Positions 51,829 through 61,171 of a DNA stretch of 64,000 bases are shown in pieces. The notes under the pieces were generated by a model that worked only from the letters and a program-made list of their open reading frames with translations, ran no database searches and had not been told where the DNA came from. The first letter of the stretch is position 1. The number at the start of each line of letters is the position of its first letter. Origin of the DNA: Rhizobium johnstonii 3841 (GTDB lineage: Bacteria > Pseudomonadota > Alphaproteobacteria > Rhizobiales > Rhizobiaceae); NCBI RefSeq assembly GCF_000009265.1, contig NC_008380.1, positions 3,787,501-3,851,500 of the forward strand, in the 5' to 3' direction. A program made the translations under genes and the position numbers.

Positions 51829-52980
51829 ATGAAAAAAGCCGTTATTTATGTGGAAAAATTTTTGCCTGCCAGCCAGGCATTTGTTCTCAACCAGGCGGTA
51901 GCGTTTCGTTCTTTCGAAGCTGAAATCCTTGCTGGCTCGCGAATTTCTTCGGCCCATACAAAAAAATCCACTGTTCCGGTTCATGACATCCGTCGGTCGC
52001 CCGTTGCACGGGCCGGTGAACTGCTTCTGAAAATCCCGCAGATCGGCCTTCCCTTCCTCTTTCCCGCGATCGGCAAAGCCGATCTCGTTCACGCCCATTT
52101 CGGCAAGAACGGGTATGTCATCGGTCCATTGGCGCGCGCTGCCGGCAAGCCGCTGGTCACGACGTTCCACGGCTTCGACGCCACCTATCGCGGCGACCCG
52201 AAAAAGCCGGGCGGCTTCAATCAGGTGCGCTTCTTTGCCAAAGGCCGAAGCGAGATGGCCGGCTGGAACAGCTGGAACATCGCCGTATCCGATTTCATCC
52301 GCGACCGGCTGCTGGCCCTCGGCTTTCGTGCCGAACGTGTCTATCGCCATCACATCGGCATCGATCTCGATCTCTTCAAAATGGAGCCCCGTCCCCGAAA
52401 AAAAGGGCTCGTGGTTTCAATTGCCCGCTTCGTCGACTATAAGGGCCATCGTTTCATGATCGATGCGCTTTCGCGTGTGGCTGCTGCCGGCACTCCTGTC
52501 GAATTCGTCATGGTTGGCCAGGGTCCCTTGAAGGAGGAAATCGAAGCACTGGCGCGTCGTTCCTTGCCAAGCGTCACGATCCATGAAAATCTGTCGCAGA
52601 CTGAGATAAGAGACCTGCTCGCCAGTGCGGAGCTTTATCTCCATGGAAGCGTGACCCTCGACAATGGTCACGCCGAAGCTTTCGGCCTTGCCAATCTCGA
52701 GGCGGAAGCCGTCGGTACTCCGGTCGTCGCATTTCGCTCGGGAGGCGTGGGCGAAGCGATCGAAGAGGGGAAAACTGGTTATCTCGTGGAGGAGCGGGAT
52801 GTCGCGGGAATGGCCGAGGCAGTCGGAAGGCTGCTCAACGACCAGGCTCTGTGGACAGCCTTTAGCGCGCGGGCACCGCTTCTGGTGGCCGAGCGTTTCG
52901 ACTTACGTCGCCAAACGGGGATGCTCGAGGACTATTACAGTTCCGTGCTAGACGAATTTTCCAGCCGGGGTCGGACTTGA
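51829..52980 (+). CDS. Glycosyltransferase family 4
   Basis: A 383-residue GT-B protein. N-terminal half: VEKFLPASQAFVLNQ, LVHAHFGKNGY, TTFHGFDATYRG. The C-terminal donor domain has the EX7E motif in GHAEAFGLANLEAEAVGTP and SGGVGEAIEEGKTGYLVEE. It probably adds one sugar of the exopolysaccharide unit. The stop overlaps the start of the acetyltransferase gene, with pyruvyl transferase next, so these three are coupled. Confidence 0.87.
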   Translation: MKKAVIYVEKFLPASQAFVLNQAVAFRSFEAEILAGSRISSAHTKKSTVPVHDIRRSPVARAGELLLKIPQIGLPFLFPAIGKADLVHAHFGKNGYVIGPLARAAGKPLVTTFHGFDATYRGDPKKPGGFNQVRFFAKGRSEMAGWNSWNIAVSDFIRDRLLALGFRAERVYRHHIGIDLDLFKMEPRPRKKGLVVSIARFVDYKGHRFMIDALSRVAAAGTPVEFVMVGQGPLKEEIEALARRSLPSVTIHENLSQTEIRDLLASAELYLHGSVTLDNGHAEAFGLANLEAEAVGTPVVAFRSGGVGEAIEEGKTGYLVEERDVAGMAEAVGRLLNDQALWTAFSARAPLLVAERFDLRRQTGMLEDYYSSVLDEFSSRGRT

Positions 52981-53486
52981 TGGTGCAGACAGGAAAAAAG
53001 CCGAAGTGGGGACTGAATGTATTTCGGCCGCTGCGGAACAGCATTGTGACGGCCAAATGGCTCTACTATACGAAATTCTGGGGAATGGACATCGATCCGA
53101 CGGCAAGCTTCTCCTTGAGCGTTCGTTTCGACAAGACCAACCCGAAGGGATTGCATATCGGCGCGGAAACTTACGTCGCCTTTGAGGCTGCGATTCTCAC
53201 CCACGATCTCACACGCGGGCTCTACCTCCACACGAGGATCGGCAAGCGCTGCTTCATCGGCGCCCGCAGCATCATTCTGCCCGGCGTCGAGATCGGCGAC
53301 GAATGTGTCATCGGCTCGGGCTCGGTGGTGACCAAGAACGTGCCGCCGCGCTCGCTCGTGGCGGGCAATCCGGCAAAGATTATCCGCAGCGACATCAAGA
53401 TCATTTCGCGTTACGGACGCATGGCACGCGAAGACGAGACGGTCTCGCAGATCGTGACGCACTTGCCGACTGGAGAAGCACGATGA
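52980..53486 (+). CDS. Left-handed beta-helix acetyltransferase (hexapeptide repeats)
   Basis: A 168-residue protein; ATG 52980 overlaps the GT4 stop (TTG 52977 also possible). The hexapeptide pattern is clear in [19 protein letters not shown] and [20 protein letters not shown], ending [13 protein letters not shown], typical of sugar O-acetyltransferases of the NodL/WcaF type. It likely acetylates the exopolysaccharide subunit. It overlaps the pyruvyl transferase gene by 4 bases. Confidence 0.86.
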
Positions 53487-54385
53487 AGATGTTTGCCTAC
53501 CGGGGGAAACACGAGAATTTTGGCGACGAACTGAACCATTGGCTCTGGGAGCGTCTGCTGCCCGGCTTCTTCGATGAGGACGAAAGCCAGCTCTTTCTCG
53601 GCATCGGCTCGATTCTCTACGACAATTTCGACCCGAACATGCAGAAGATCGTTTTCGGCTCAGGTTATGGCGGCTACACCAACCCGCCGAAAGTCGATGG
53701 CAACTGGACCTTCTATTTCGTGCGCGGAAAGAAGACGGCCGAGGTCCTCGGCATCGATCCGAGCTACGCCATCGGCGATTCGGGCATCCTCACGCGCAGC
53801 TGCTGGGATGCGAAAAGCATCGAAAAGCGTTACCCGGTCTCCTTCATGCCGCACTACGAAAGCGCCATGTACGGCAGTTGGGATAAGGTCTGCGAACTCG
53901 CAGGCATTCACTATATCGATCCGCGCTGGCCGGTGGAAAAGGTTCTGACCGAAATCAGCGCATCGCATAAAGTGGTCTCCGAGGCGATGCATGGCTGCAT
54001 TATCTCAGACGCGCTGCGCGTTCCCTGGCGGGCGATCCGGCCGATCGCGCCGGGGAACCGAGCCAAGTGGTACGATTGGGCAAGTGCGCTTGATCTGGAG
54101 ATCGACTTCGACCCGATCGGCCCGTCAAACGTCGTCGAAGCAGGCGCATCACTGGTACGGAATAACACCTATCTTTTGAAGAACATAACGTTCCGCCACC
54201 GCCGCATCCGTCAGCTCACCGGCAATTATGTCTTCGGGTCGACGGTCAAGACGCTGCAGCGGGTAGCAGAGAAGCCGGGACAACTGAGTTCCGACGAGTC
54301 CATGGTAAATGCCCACAACAGAATGCTGCTGGAACTGGATCGGCTGAAGCAGGATTTTTCCAAGAAAACGGCAAGCGTCCTGTGA
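53483..54385 (+). CDS. Polysaccharide pyruvyl transferase (ketal pyruvate transferase)
   Basis: A 300-residue protein. It starts [20 protein letters not shown], contains GIGSILYD and [11 protein letters not shown], and the family motif [20 protein letters not shown]. It transfers pyruvate from phosphoenolpyruvate to a terminal sugar of the exopolysaccharide as a ketal. In the R. leguminosarum pss cluster PssM has this role beside an acetyltransferase, as here, but I do not assign the symbol. ATG overlaps the acetyltransferase stop. Confidence 0.84.
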
Positions 54386-54536
54386 CCCTGCAGACCCGAT
54401 TCGTGACGAGGCGATAAGGCATGATCCTTTCTAACTTCATCAACACCCTCTCTTCCCGCAAGGGGGACACGTACTTTGGATGGGCGCTCGGCCCGCTTCA
54501 ACGGTCAGTGTCCTGGACGTGCGGAGCCGTTCGACC

Positions 54537-56039
54537 ATGAGCAGTGTTACCGACCGGCTGATCCAGGGCAGCATGTGGCTGAGCCTGTCCCGCGCCATCG
54601 TCAACGGGCTTTCGGCGCTCAGCACCTTCGTTCTCGCCTGGTACCTCGCACCGTCCGATTTCGGTCTCGTTGCCATTGCAACGACGATCCAGGTCATCCT
54701 GAGTTCCGTCACCGAACTCTCGCTCAATCAGGCGCTCATCCGCCACGAGGACCCGAGCGAGGTTCATTTCAGCGCGGTTTGGACGCTGAGCGTGACAAGA
54801 AGCGCGATCCTGGCTTTGCTGTTTGCCGCCAGTTCCTTTCCAATTGCCGAATTTTATAACGAGCCCCGGCTGACAAGCGTCATGCTTGCTTTGAGTTTCA
54901 GCTTGCTCCTGAGCGGCCTGGCCAATCCACGTCGCGTCATGCTCCAGCGTGATCTGATCTTCTGGCAGGAATTCGTTCTCAACGTATCGCAAAAGCTGGT
55001 CGGCTTCGTCGTGACGGTGGCAATCGCTGCGATCTACCAGAGCTATTGGGCTCTTGTTCTCGGCACCCTCGCCTATCAGATTACCAATATCATCGTTTCC
55101 TATACCGTCTTGCCGTTCTGGCCGCGCATAACCTTCCGGCATGCGCGGGAATTGTTTTCGTTCTCGCTTTGGCTGACGGCAGGACAGATCGTCAACACGT
55201 TGAACTGGCGGATCGAATATCTGCTGATCGGCAAGATGTTGGGCGCCACACAGCTAGGCCACTATACCGTCGGCAACACCCTTTCGACACTGCCGACCCG
55301 TGAGGCCACGGCACCGTTGAACCAGACGATTTATCCGGGCTTTTCCAGAGTACGCAACGACCCCGTCCGGCTGATCGCAGCCTATCAGCGCGCGCAGGCG
55401 CTTTTGGCTGCAGTGGCGCTTCCGGCTGGAATCGGCATGGCGGTCGTGGCTGATCCGATGATGCGGCTCGCCTTGGGAGAGAAATGGATTCCCGCCATCT
55501 TTATCGTCCAGGCGCTCGCATCGGTCTTTGCTCTGCAGACGCTCGGTTCACTCGTCCAGCCGTTGGGCATGGCAAAGGGTCATACCAAGTTGCTGTTCAT
55601 CCGCGACGCCCAGATGCTGGTGGTCCGCGTTCCCATCATCATCGTCGGCCTGATGATTGCCGGACTTCCAGGCGTCGTCTATGCGCGTGTGTTGACGGGT
55701 TTGATTTCCACCGCGGTCAATATGCTTCTCGTCAAGCGACTGATCGGCCTGCCGTTCTTCCAGCAGCTCGGGGCCAACTTCCGCGCGCTTGCCAGCGTCG
55801 CATTGATGGCCGCCGGCGTCTGGGGACTGTCGCATGTCCTGAACATGCCGACCGATAAGCTGGGCCTGGCTCTCCATCTGGCCATACTGGTCATCACCGG
55901 CGGTATTCTCTATGTCGGTTCCAGCTTTGTCCTTTGGCTCGCGATGAAGAAGCCAAATGGCCCGGAAACCGAAGTTCAGCGTATCTTTGTCAAGTTCCTG
56001 TCAAAAGCCAAACGTATGGCCTTACCCAAATCGGCCTAA
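54537..56039 (+). CDS. Wzx-type lipid-linked oligosaccharide flippase
   Basis: About 500 residues from ATG 54537. Twelve to fourteen membrane segments in the MOP/polysaccharide-transporter pattern, starting SVTDRLIQGSMWLSLSRA and including GHYTVGNTLSTLPTREATAP. It flips lipid-linked subunits across the inner membrane for Wzy-type polymerisation. The gap of 151 bases from the pyruvyl transferase gene includes weak coding-like sequence that I do not annotate. Polymerase and chain-length genes are not in the window. Confidence 0.87.
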   Translation: MSSVTDRLIQGSMWLSLSRAIVNGLSALSTFVLAWYLAPSDFGLVAIATTIQVILSSVTELSLNQALIRHEDPSEVHFSAVWTLSVTRSAILALLFAASSFPIAEFYNEPRLTSVMLALSFSLLLSGLANPRRVMLQRDLIFWQEFVLNVSQKLVGFVVTVAIAAIYQSYWALVLGTLAYQITNIIVSYTVLPFWPRITFRHARELFSFSLWLTAGQIVNTLNWRIEYLLIGKMLGATQLGHYTVGNTLSTLPTREATAPLNQTIYPGFSRVRNDPVRLIAAYQRAQALLAAVALPAGIGMAVVADPMMRLALGEKWIPAIFIVQALASVFALQTLGSLVQPLGMAKGHTKLLFIRDAQMLVVRVPIIIVGLMIAGLPGVVYARVLTGLISTAVNMLLVKRLIGLPFFQQLGANFRALASVALMAAGVWGLSHVLNMPTDKLGLALHLAILVITGGILYVGSSFVLWLAMKKPNGPETEVQRIFVKFLSKAKRMALPKSA

Positions 56040-56071
56040 AAGCTAAAACGAACATCAACAAGAGAGGCAGA

Positions 56072-57076
56072 ATGACCAGCCAATCCAGAACGGAGCTGAT
56101 CGCAAAACTTAACGGTATGATCCATGATTGCCTGAAAGACTATGTCTCACGCGATGAACCGCTTGCAATCCTCGATTTCCCCGACATCCGCAATTGCGGC
56201 GACTCCGCAATCTGGCTGGGTGAAATGGCCTATCTGAAAGATCGCTTCGGCAAACGCCCGGATTATGTTTGCAGAACGGCGGACTTCTCCGCGGATGAGC
56301 TGAAAAAACGCGTACCGACCGGTCCGATTTTCATTCATGGCGGCGGCAATTTCGGCGACATCTGGGTTTCCCATCAGGATTTCCGCGAAGCCATCATGGA
56401 GCGTTTCCCGGATCGGCAGATCGTACAGTTTCCGCAATCTATCCACTACAGTTCACCTGAGCGCATCGAGCAATCCGCACGCGCAATCGCGCGTCATAAG
56501 AATTTCGTTCTGCTCGTGCGCGATGAAGAATCGAAGGAATTTTCCGAGAAACACTTCGACTGCACCGTCCGGCTATGCCCCGACATGGCCTTCGCCATTG
56601 GGCCGCTGCCGGACAGGGCGACGCAAATTTCCGTCCTCGCCATGCTGCGAGAGGATGCAGAACGGGTTGGCGGCACGGATCGCAAGATCCCTTCCGATAT
56701 TCCCGTGGAAGATTGGATCACCGAGTCGAAGCGCAAGGTTGATATCGCCAAGAAGTTGGGGGCAGCTTCGGCTTTCCTGGCCCTGAAGCCGAGCGAAGTG
56801 GCATTGCGCAAGCTGGACGCCGCAGCGCACAACCGCTTCGAACGCGGCATCAGCCAGATTTCGCGCGCCCGCGCCATCGTCACCGATCGCCTGCACGTCC
56901 ATATCTGCTCGCTGCTGCTTGGCCGGCCGCATGCCGTGCTGGACAACAGCTACGGGAAGATTCGCCGCTTCATGAATGCTTTCTCCGGCGGGACCGACCT
57001 TTCATACAAGGCAACTTCCCTCGAGGATGGAATCGAGTGGGCGCGTCACCAGGCCGGGCAAGGAGCGCGTGGATGA
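56072..57076 (+). CDS. Polysaccharide pyruvyl transferase, ExoV-like
   Basis: About 334 residues from ATG 56072 (AGAGAGG upstream). It starts with a short helix, then LAILDFPDIRNCGDSAIWLG, FIHGGGNFGDIWVSHQDF and the motif RARAIVTDRLHVHICSLLLG with the Arg/His pair conserved in ExoV and CsaB. A second pyruvyl transferase of a different branch from that at 53483, so the polymer probably carries two ketal pyruvates, as known for R. leguminosarum exopolysaccharide. Confidence 0.85.
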   Translation: MTSQSRTELIAKLNGMIHDCLKDYVSRDEPLAILDFPDIRNCGDSAIWLGEMAYLKDRFGKRPDYVCRTADFSADELKKRVPTGPIFIHGGGNFGDIWVSHQDFREAIMERFPDRQIVQFPQSIHYSSPERIEQSARAIARHKNFVLLVRDEESKEFSEKHFDCTVRLCPDMAFAIGPLPDRATQISVLAMLREDAERVGGTDRKIPSDIPVEDWITESKRKVDIAKKLGAASAFLALKPSEVALRKLDAAAHNRFERGISQISRARAIVTDRLHVHICSLLLGRPHAVLDNSYGKIRRFMNAFSGGTDLSYKATSLEDGIEWARHQAGQGARG

Positions 57077-57115
57077 CAAAGAAGCTGCGAGCTTGCAGGA
57101 TCAGGAGGTAATTCG

Positions 57116-57937
57116 ATGACACTTGTCACCTTTATTATTCCGGTCCGACATCAGGACAATGCCCGCGACTGGAGCAGGCTGAAGGCAAATCTGACCCAGA
57201 CCGTGGCTTCCATTTCCAACCAGACCAATGGGGACTGGCGCGGCATCATCGTGGCAAACGAAGGCGCCGATCTGCCTGACCTGCCGGAAAAATTCTCCGC
57301 CGTGCGTGTCACCTTTCCGCCGAACGACCTGCATGAGCTTGGAAAGGGCAGCAAGGAAGACTTCCTTGATGCCTTCCGGGCAGACAAAGGCCGGCGCGTT
57401 CTGAGCGGCATGTTGACCGCCAGGGACAGTCGCTTCTTCATGATTGTCGATGACGACGATTTCGTCAGTTCGCGAATCGTTCAACACGCGGCCGAAAATC
57501 GGGACGCCAACGGATGGACGATCGACCATGGTTATATCTGGGACGATGGCGGCAACTTCCTGTTTGGCCACGACGACTTCAGCCATCTCTGCGGCACCTC
57601 ATTGATCATTCGTGCCGACCTCTACGAACTGCCGCAACGCTTTGAGGATGCTTCGCTCGACTGGATCAAGTCGATGCTGGGCAGCCACGTCCGCATAGCG
57701 GATATTCTTGCGCAACGGGGAGCGCCGCTCACGAAGCTTCCCTTTCGCGGGGCGGTCTATCGGGTCGCCCACGGGGGATCGCATAGTCAGGCACCGAGCC
57801 TGCTGCGACAGTATTTCCTGAACCGCGGCGTACTCACCAAACCGCGGCGGTGGTTGCGCAATCTTCGTAAGCTGAGGATGGTCGGCGAGGGTCACAGGCG
57901 CGAGTTTTTCGGTAAGACACGGTCGAACCCCGCGTAA
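57116..57937 (+). CDS. Glycosyltransferase family 2-like protein
   Basis: A 273-residue protein with a compact GT2-type fold: LVTFIIPVRHQDNARDWSRL, the acidic motif MIVDDDDFVSSRIVQ and C-terminal basic tail WLRNLRKLRMVGEGHRREF. GAGG lies before the ATG. It is less typical than its neighbours (no VVDNxS motif). It probably acts on the exopolysaccharide repeat. Confidence 0.78.
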   Translation: MTLVTFIIPVRHQDNARDWSRLKANLTQTVASISNQTNGDWRGIIVANEGADLPDLPEKFSAVRVTFPPNDLHELGKGSKEDFLDAFRADKGRRVLSGMLTARDSRFFMIVDDDDFVSSRIVQHAAENRDANGWTIDHGYIWDDGGNFLFGHDDFSHLCGTSLIIRADLYELPQRFEDASLDWIKSMLGSHVRIADILAQRGAPLTKLPFRGAVYRVAHGGSHSQAPSLLRQYFLNRGVLTKPRRWLRNLRKLRMVGEGHRREFFGKTRSNPA

Positions 57938-58020
57938 GCGCCGATCCCATTCGAACATCGCACAGGCAGTCAAAATATGAAGCCTTTCTCTTTCGACTTC
58001 ACCAAGAGGGTTGATAACTG

Positions 58021-58965
58021 ATGTCGGATCTATTGGTCAGCGTGCTCTTTTCATCCTACAATGGTGCCAGCCGCCGGCTGCGCCATACTTTGGATTCCTT
58101 GGTGCGCCAGGAGCTTTCCCATAATCGGTGGGAACTGATAGCCGTCGACAACAATAGCAATGACGGCACGTTTGATCTTTTGGAAACCTATAGCGACAAG
58201 CTTCCCATCACCATCCTGCAGCAGCGCAAGCCGGGAAAGTCCGGCGCGCTGAATATGGCCTTGGATCGGGTGAAGGGGGATCTCATCGTCTTTACGGACG
58301 ACGATGTTCGTGCCGAACCGAACTGGCTGAAAGCGATCGTCGACTGCGCCGCAGCCCATCCGAGTTATGGCGTCTTCGGCGGCAGAATCGTCCCTGAATG
58401 GGAGAAAGAACCAAAAGACAGGTTTATCGAATGGATTCCGATGGGATCCACCTTTGCGATAGTCGATGACACCCAAAGCGGACCGTGTGACCCGACGAAA
58501 GTCTGGGGCCCGAATACGATCGTCCGGCGAGAGCTGCTCGGAACAAGCGTGCGCTACCGCGAAGATATCGGTCCTCTTCCCGGAAAGATTTTTGCCATGG
58601 GTGAAGATGCGGAAATCATCATTCGCCTGGCCGCCAATGGCGCCAAGTCCTATCGATGCGCCGAGGCCGTGGTCCATCATTGGATTCCGGCATCGAGCGT
58701 GACGGAGGATTGGGTACAGAAAAGAGGCGAGCGGCTTGGCTACGGCATGCCGGCGCTCTTTCCCGACGAGGTGCCTGGGGGGGTGAGGTTAAGCGGAGTT
58801 CCGCTTCCGACCTGGATCGAAAGCGCACAATGGGCCTTTCGGGCAGCAATGCTTTATCTCCTGCCGCGATCGAAGAAACGTTTCTGGGCGATCTGGAAAT
58901 ATTATTACATGCGTGGCTATCGCGCCGGAATTCGCCGATACGTTTCTCAGACAATGACGCAGTAA
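58021..58965 (+). CDS. Glycosyltransferase family 2 (paralogue of 60197-61171)
   Basis: A 314-residue GT2: VSVLFSSYNGASRRLRHTLD, AVDNNSNDGT, GDLIVFTDDDVRAEPNWLK and WIPASSVTEDWVQKRGERLG. The C-terminal SKKRFWAIWKYYYMRGYRAG is shared almost word for word with the protein at 60197. The two are close paralogues from a tandem duplication; the DNA just after this gene also copies the start of the gene after 60197. Predicted to add one sugar of the repeat unit. Confidence 0.86.
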   Translation: MSDLLVSVLFSSYNGASRRLRHTLDSLVRQELSHNRWELIAVDNNSNDGTFDLLETYSDKLPITILQQRKPGKSGALNMALDRVKGDLIVFTDDDVRAEPNWLKAIVDCAAAHPSYGVFGGRIVPEWEKEPKDRFIEWIPMGSTFAIVDDTQSGPCDPTKVWGPNTIVRRELLGTSVRYREDIGPLPGKIFAMGEDAEIIIRLAANGAKSYRCAEAVVHHWIPASSVTEDWVQKRGERLGYGMPALFPDEVPGGVRLSGVPLPTWIESAQWAFRAAMLYLLPRSKKRFWAIWKYYYMRGYRAGIRRYVSQTMTQ

Positions 58966-58988
58966 TCGATTGCATAGGAGGCAGTAAT

Positions 58989-59177
58989 TTGAAACTCTCA
59001 GTGCTCGTCAAAAATTTATGGCAGTATTTGCGCCCACGCATCGACAGCGTTCTATCGCAGGCCCAAGACATCGGTAAAGGCGTGGCCCGAATCGCACAGG
59101 GAAGCGACCCGACCGAAATGAGGTCCGGAGCATCACATGAGCAAAGTCAAGGTTACAATACTGTTCTCAACTTATAA
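58989..59177 (+). pseudogene. Truncated copy of the 61168 glycosyltransferase start
   Basis: TTG at 58989 begins KLSVLVKNLWQYLRPRIDSV, parallel to NLSVLINNFNYGKYLRPCID of the gene at 61168, including GGAGG-type ribosome sites and TTG starts. After about 25 codons similarity ends and the frame stops at 59177, inside the next gene. It is the leftover of the second half of a duplicated unit. Confidence 0.85.
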
Positions 59178-60105
59178 CGGCGAGAAAACCCTGCCAACGA
59201 TGCTTGATGCACTGTGCGCTTCAACCCTACCGAAGGAAGAATGGAAAATCGTTGCGGTCGACAACAACAGCAGCGACCACACTGTAGCAGTCTTGAATTC
59301 CTATAAGGAGCGGCTTCCGCTGGAAGTTTATTTTGAGCCAAAACAAGGTAAGCAGTACGCATTGACTTTGGGCTTCCGCCATCTGGAGGGCGAACTCGTC
59401 ATTTTAACCGATGACGACGTCATTCCCGCGCCGGATTGGATCGAGCAGTTTCTCACCTTGGCAGATGAGCAGCCACAGTTTGCCATATTCGGCGGCTTAA
59501 TCACGCCCGAATGGGAGGAAAGGCCTGCACCGTGGTTAGTCAAGTATGGGCATCTGGGGATTCTTTATGCGCTAAATGGCGGTCTACCCGAGGGGCCGAT
59601 TTCAGCGGCATTGATATCGGGGCCGAATTCGGCCTTCCGTCGTTCCATTTTACCGCCTGGCTATATCGTTCACGACGGCCTCGGCCCCGATGCGACTGTC
59701 GCTCAGTTCCCCATGGGTGAGGATACTGCTTTCGCTCTCAGGTTGGAGAAGAATGGAGCCAAGGCTTTTCACTCGCGGCATCCCGGGGTTCGGCACATTG
59801 TCAGGAAGGGCTATGTGAACGAAGGCTGGGTTTTGCGGCGCGGCGAGCGTTATGGCATGGGCTTGGTTATCGTTCGGCCGGACCTCTTCGACAGAAAAAC
59901 GAAAATTGGCGGTCTGCCCATCGCTAGCGCCTTGAGATGGCTTCTGATGGTGCCGGCCAGCGTCGTCGTCAAGAGATTTCCGCCAAGCGGCGTTCGCTTC
60001 AAATTGCTCTGGGCGCAGTCGGTGAGACAGGGGATCCTGCGCCAATTTCTCAAGCAGCGATCGACGATGAATAAAACGATCTACTCTCAGGTCGGTGCCA
60101 AATGA
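59137..60105 (+). CDS. Glycosyltransferase family 2
   Basis: A 322-residue GT2 with VTILFSTYNGEKTLPTMLDA, AVDNNSSDHT, GELVILTDDDVIPAPDWIEQ and FPMGEDTAFALRLEKNGAKA. It is a more distant relative of its two neighbours, lacking their KKRFWAIWK end, and sits in the break between the duplicated units. GGAG lies 10 bases before the ATG. Its stop overlaps a 31-codon mini-ORF. Confidence 0.85.
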   Translation: MSKVKVTILFSTYNGEKTLPTMLDALCASTLPKEEWKIVAVDNNSSDHTVAVLNSYKERLPLEVYFEPKQGKQYALTLGFRHLEGELVILTDDDVIPAPDWIEQFLTLADEQPQFAIFGGLITPEWEERPAPWLVKYGHLGILYALNGGLPEGPISAALISGPNSAFRRSILPPGYIVHDGLGPDATVAQFPMGEDTAFALRLEKNGAKAFHSRHPGVRHIVRKGYVNEGWVLRRGERYGMGLVIVRPDLFDRKTKIGGLPIASALRWLLMVPASVVVKRFPPSGVRFKLLWAQSVRQGILRQFLKQRSTMNKTIYSQVGAK

Positions 60106-60197
60106 CGAAAGTACTAAACCGTGGCATCGATAGGAAGTGCTCCAACTGCGGCGGCAGCGGGCAGGATTTTCGCACGTCAGGAGGCGAGTGGGTTTGA
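60102..60197 (+). CDS. 31-residue coupled mini-ORF with CxxC motif
   Basis: ATG 60102 overlaps the preceding stop (ATGA) and its own stop overlaps the next ATG (TGATG). The product is about MTKVLNRGIDRKCSNCGGSG plus 11 more residues. The CSNCGG pair looks like one half of a zinc ribbon. It may be a real small protein, a translation-coupling element, or the stub of a lost gene. Confidence 0.4.
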   Translation: MTKVLNRGIDRKCSNCGGSGQDFRTSGGEWV

Positions 60198-61171
60198 TGA
60201 CGGATCCGAGAATTAGTGTCATCTTTTCGTCCTTCAACGGCGCCAGCAGACGGCTTCAACAGATGCTGGATTCGATGTTGGGGCAAAACCTTCCAGTCGA
60301 ACAATGGGAACTGATTGCCGTCAACAACAACAGTAAAGACGAAACACAGGAGCTTCTCGATCAGTATGCAAAGAAGCTTCCAATTGTTGTTGTTAATCAT
60401 ACCCGCCCAGGCAAATCAGGCGCTATGAACGCAGCTCTGGCGATAGCTCGAGGAGCGCTGATCGTTTTTACGGACGACGACGTCGAGGCAGATGCGCACT
60501 GGTTGAGTTCGATCGCCGCATGCGCGGAGGCGAACCCGGATTTCGGCGTTATCGGCGGCCGAATTCTTCCAAATTGGGAGCATTATCCCCATGGGGATCC
60601 GCTGTTGGACTGGATTCCCATGGGATCAACCTTCGCCATATCCGACCAGGAATCCAGTGGCCCATGCGACCCGACAAAAATTTGGGGTCCGAACACGACC
60701 GTGCGTCGCGAATTGCTTGGCAGCAATGTTCGATTCCGCGAAGATATCGGGCCGCTTCCAGGAGGTCTTTTCGCAATGGGAGAGGATACGGAAATTGTCA
60801 GCCGCCTATCCCGAAGCGGCGTGAAAACCTATCGGTGCGCCGAGGCCATTGTTCATCATTGGATTCCAGCCTCCAGCGTGACAGAGGCTTGGGTACAGAA
60901 GCGTGGGGAACGTCTTGGCTATGGAATGCCAGCGCTCTTCGCCGAGGATATTCCAAAAGGTATAAGGATCGCGGGAATCCCCTTAAGAACCTGGATCGAG
61001 AGCGCCAACTGGGCGGTTCGAGCAGCCATCCTTTATCCGTTGCCGCGATCAAAGAAGCGGTTCTGGGCCATCTGGAAGTGCTATTACATGCGTGGCTACC
61101 GCGCCGGACTTCGCCGATACGCACCGGCAGTAAATCATTCTCGTCGACTAGCGCAGGAGGTCGTGCATTGA
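60197..61171 (+). CDS. Glycosyltransferase family 2 (paralogue of 58021-58965)
   Basis: A 324-residue GT2 from ATG 60197, which overlaps the mini-ORF stop. Motifs: ISVIFSSFNGASRRLQQMLD, AVNNNSKDET, GALIVFTDDDVEADAHWLSS and GPLPGGLFAMGEDTEIVSRL. It matches the protein at 58021 over its whole length. The stop overlaps the TTG of the next gene. Confidence 0.87.
   Translation: MTDPRISVIFSSFNGASRRLQQMLDSMLGQNLPVEQWELIAVNNNSKDETQELLDQYAKKLPIVVVNHTRPGKSGAMNAALAIARGALIVFTDDDVEADAHWLSSIAACAEANPDFGVIGGRILPNWEHYPHGDPLLDWIPMGSTFAISDQESSGPCDPTKIWGPNTTVRRELLGSNVRFREDIGPLPGGLFAMGEDTEIVSRLSRSGVKTYRCAEAIVHHWIPASSVTEAWVQKRGERLGYGMPALFAEDIPKGIRIAGIPLRTWIESANWAVRAAILYPLPRSKKRFWAIWKCYYMRGYRAGLRRYAPAVNHSRRLAQEVVH

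Noticed and set aside
60520..61167. N-terminal extension of the glycosyltransferase at 61168
   Set aside because: It overlaps the paralogous GT2 gene in another frame. The TTG at 61168 has GCAGGAGG before it and gives the usual GT2 start.
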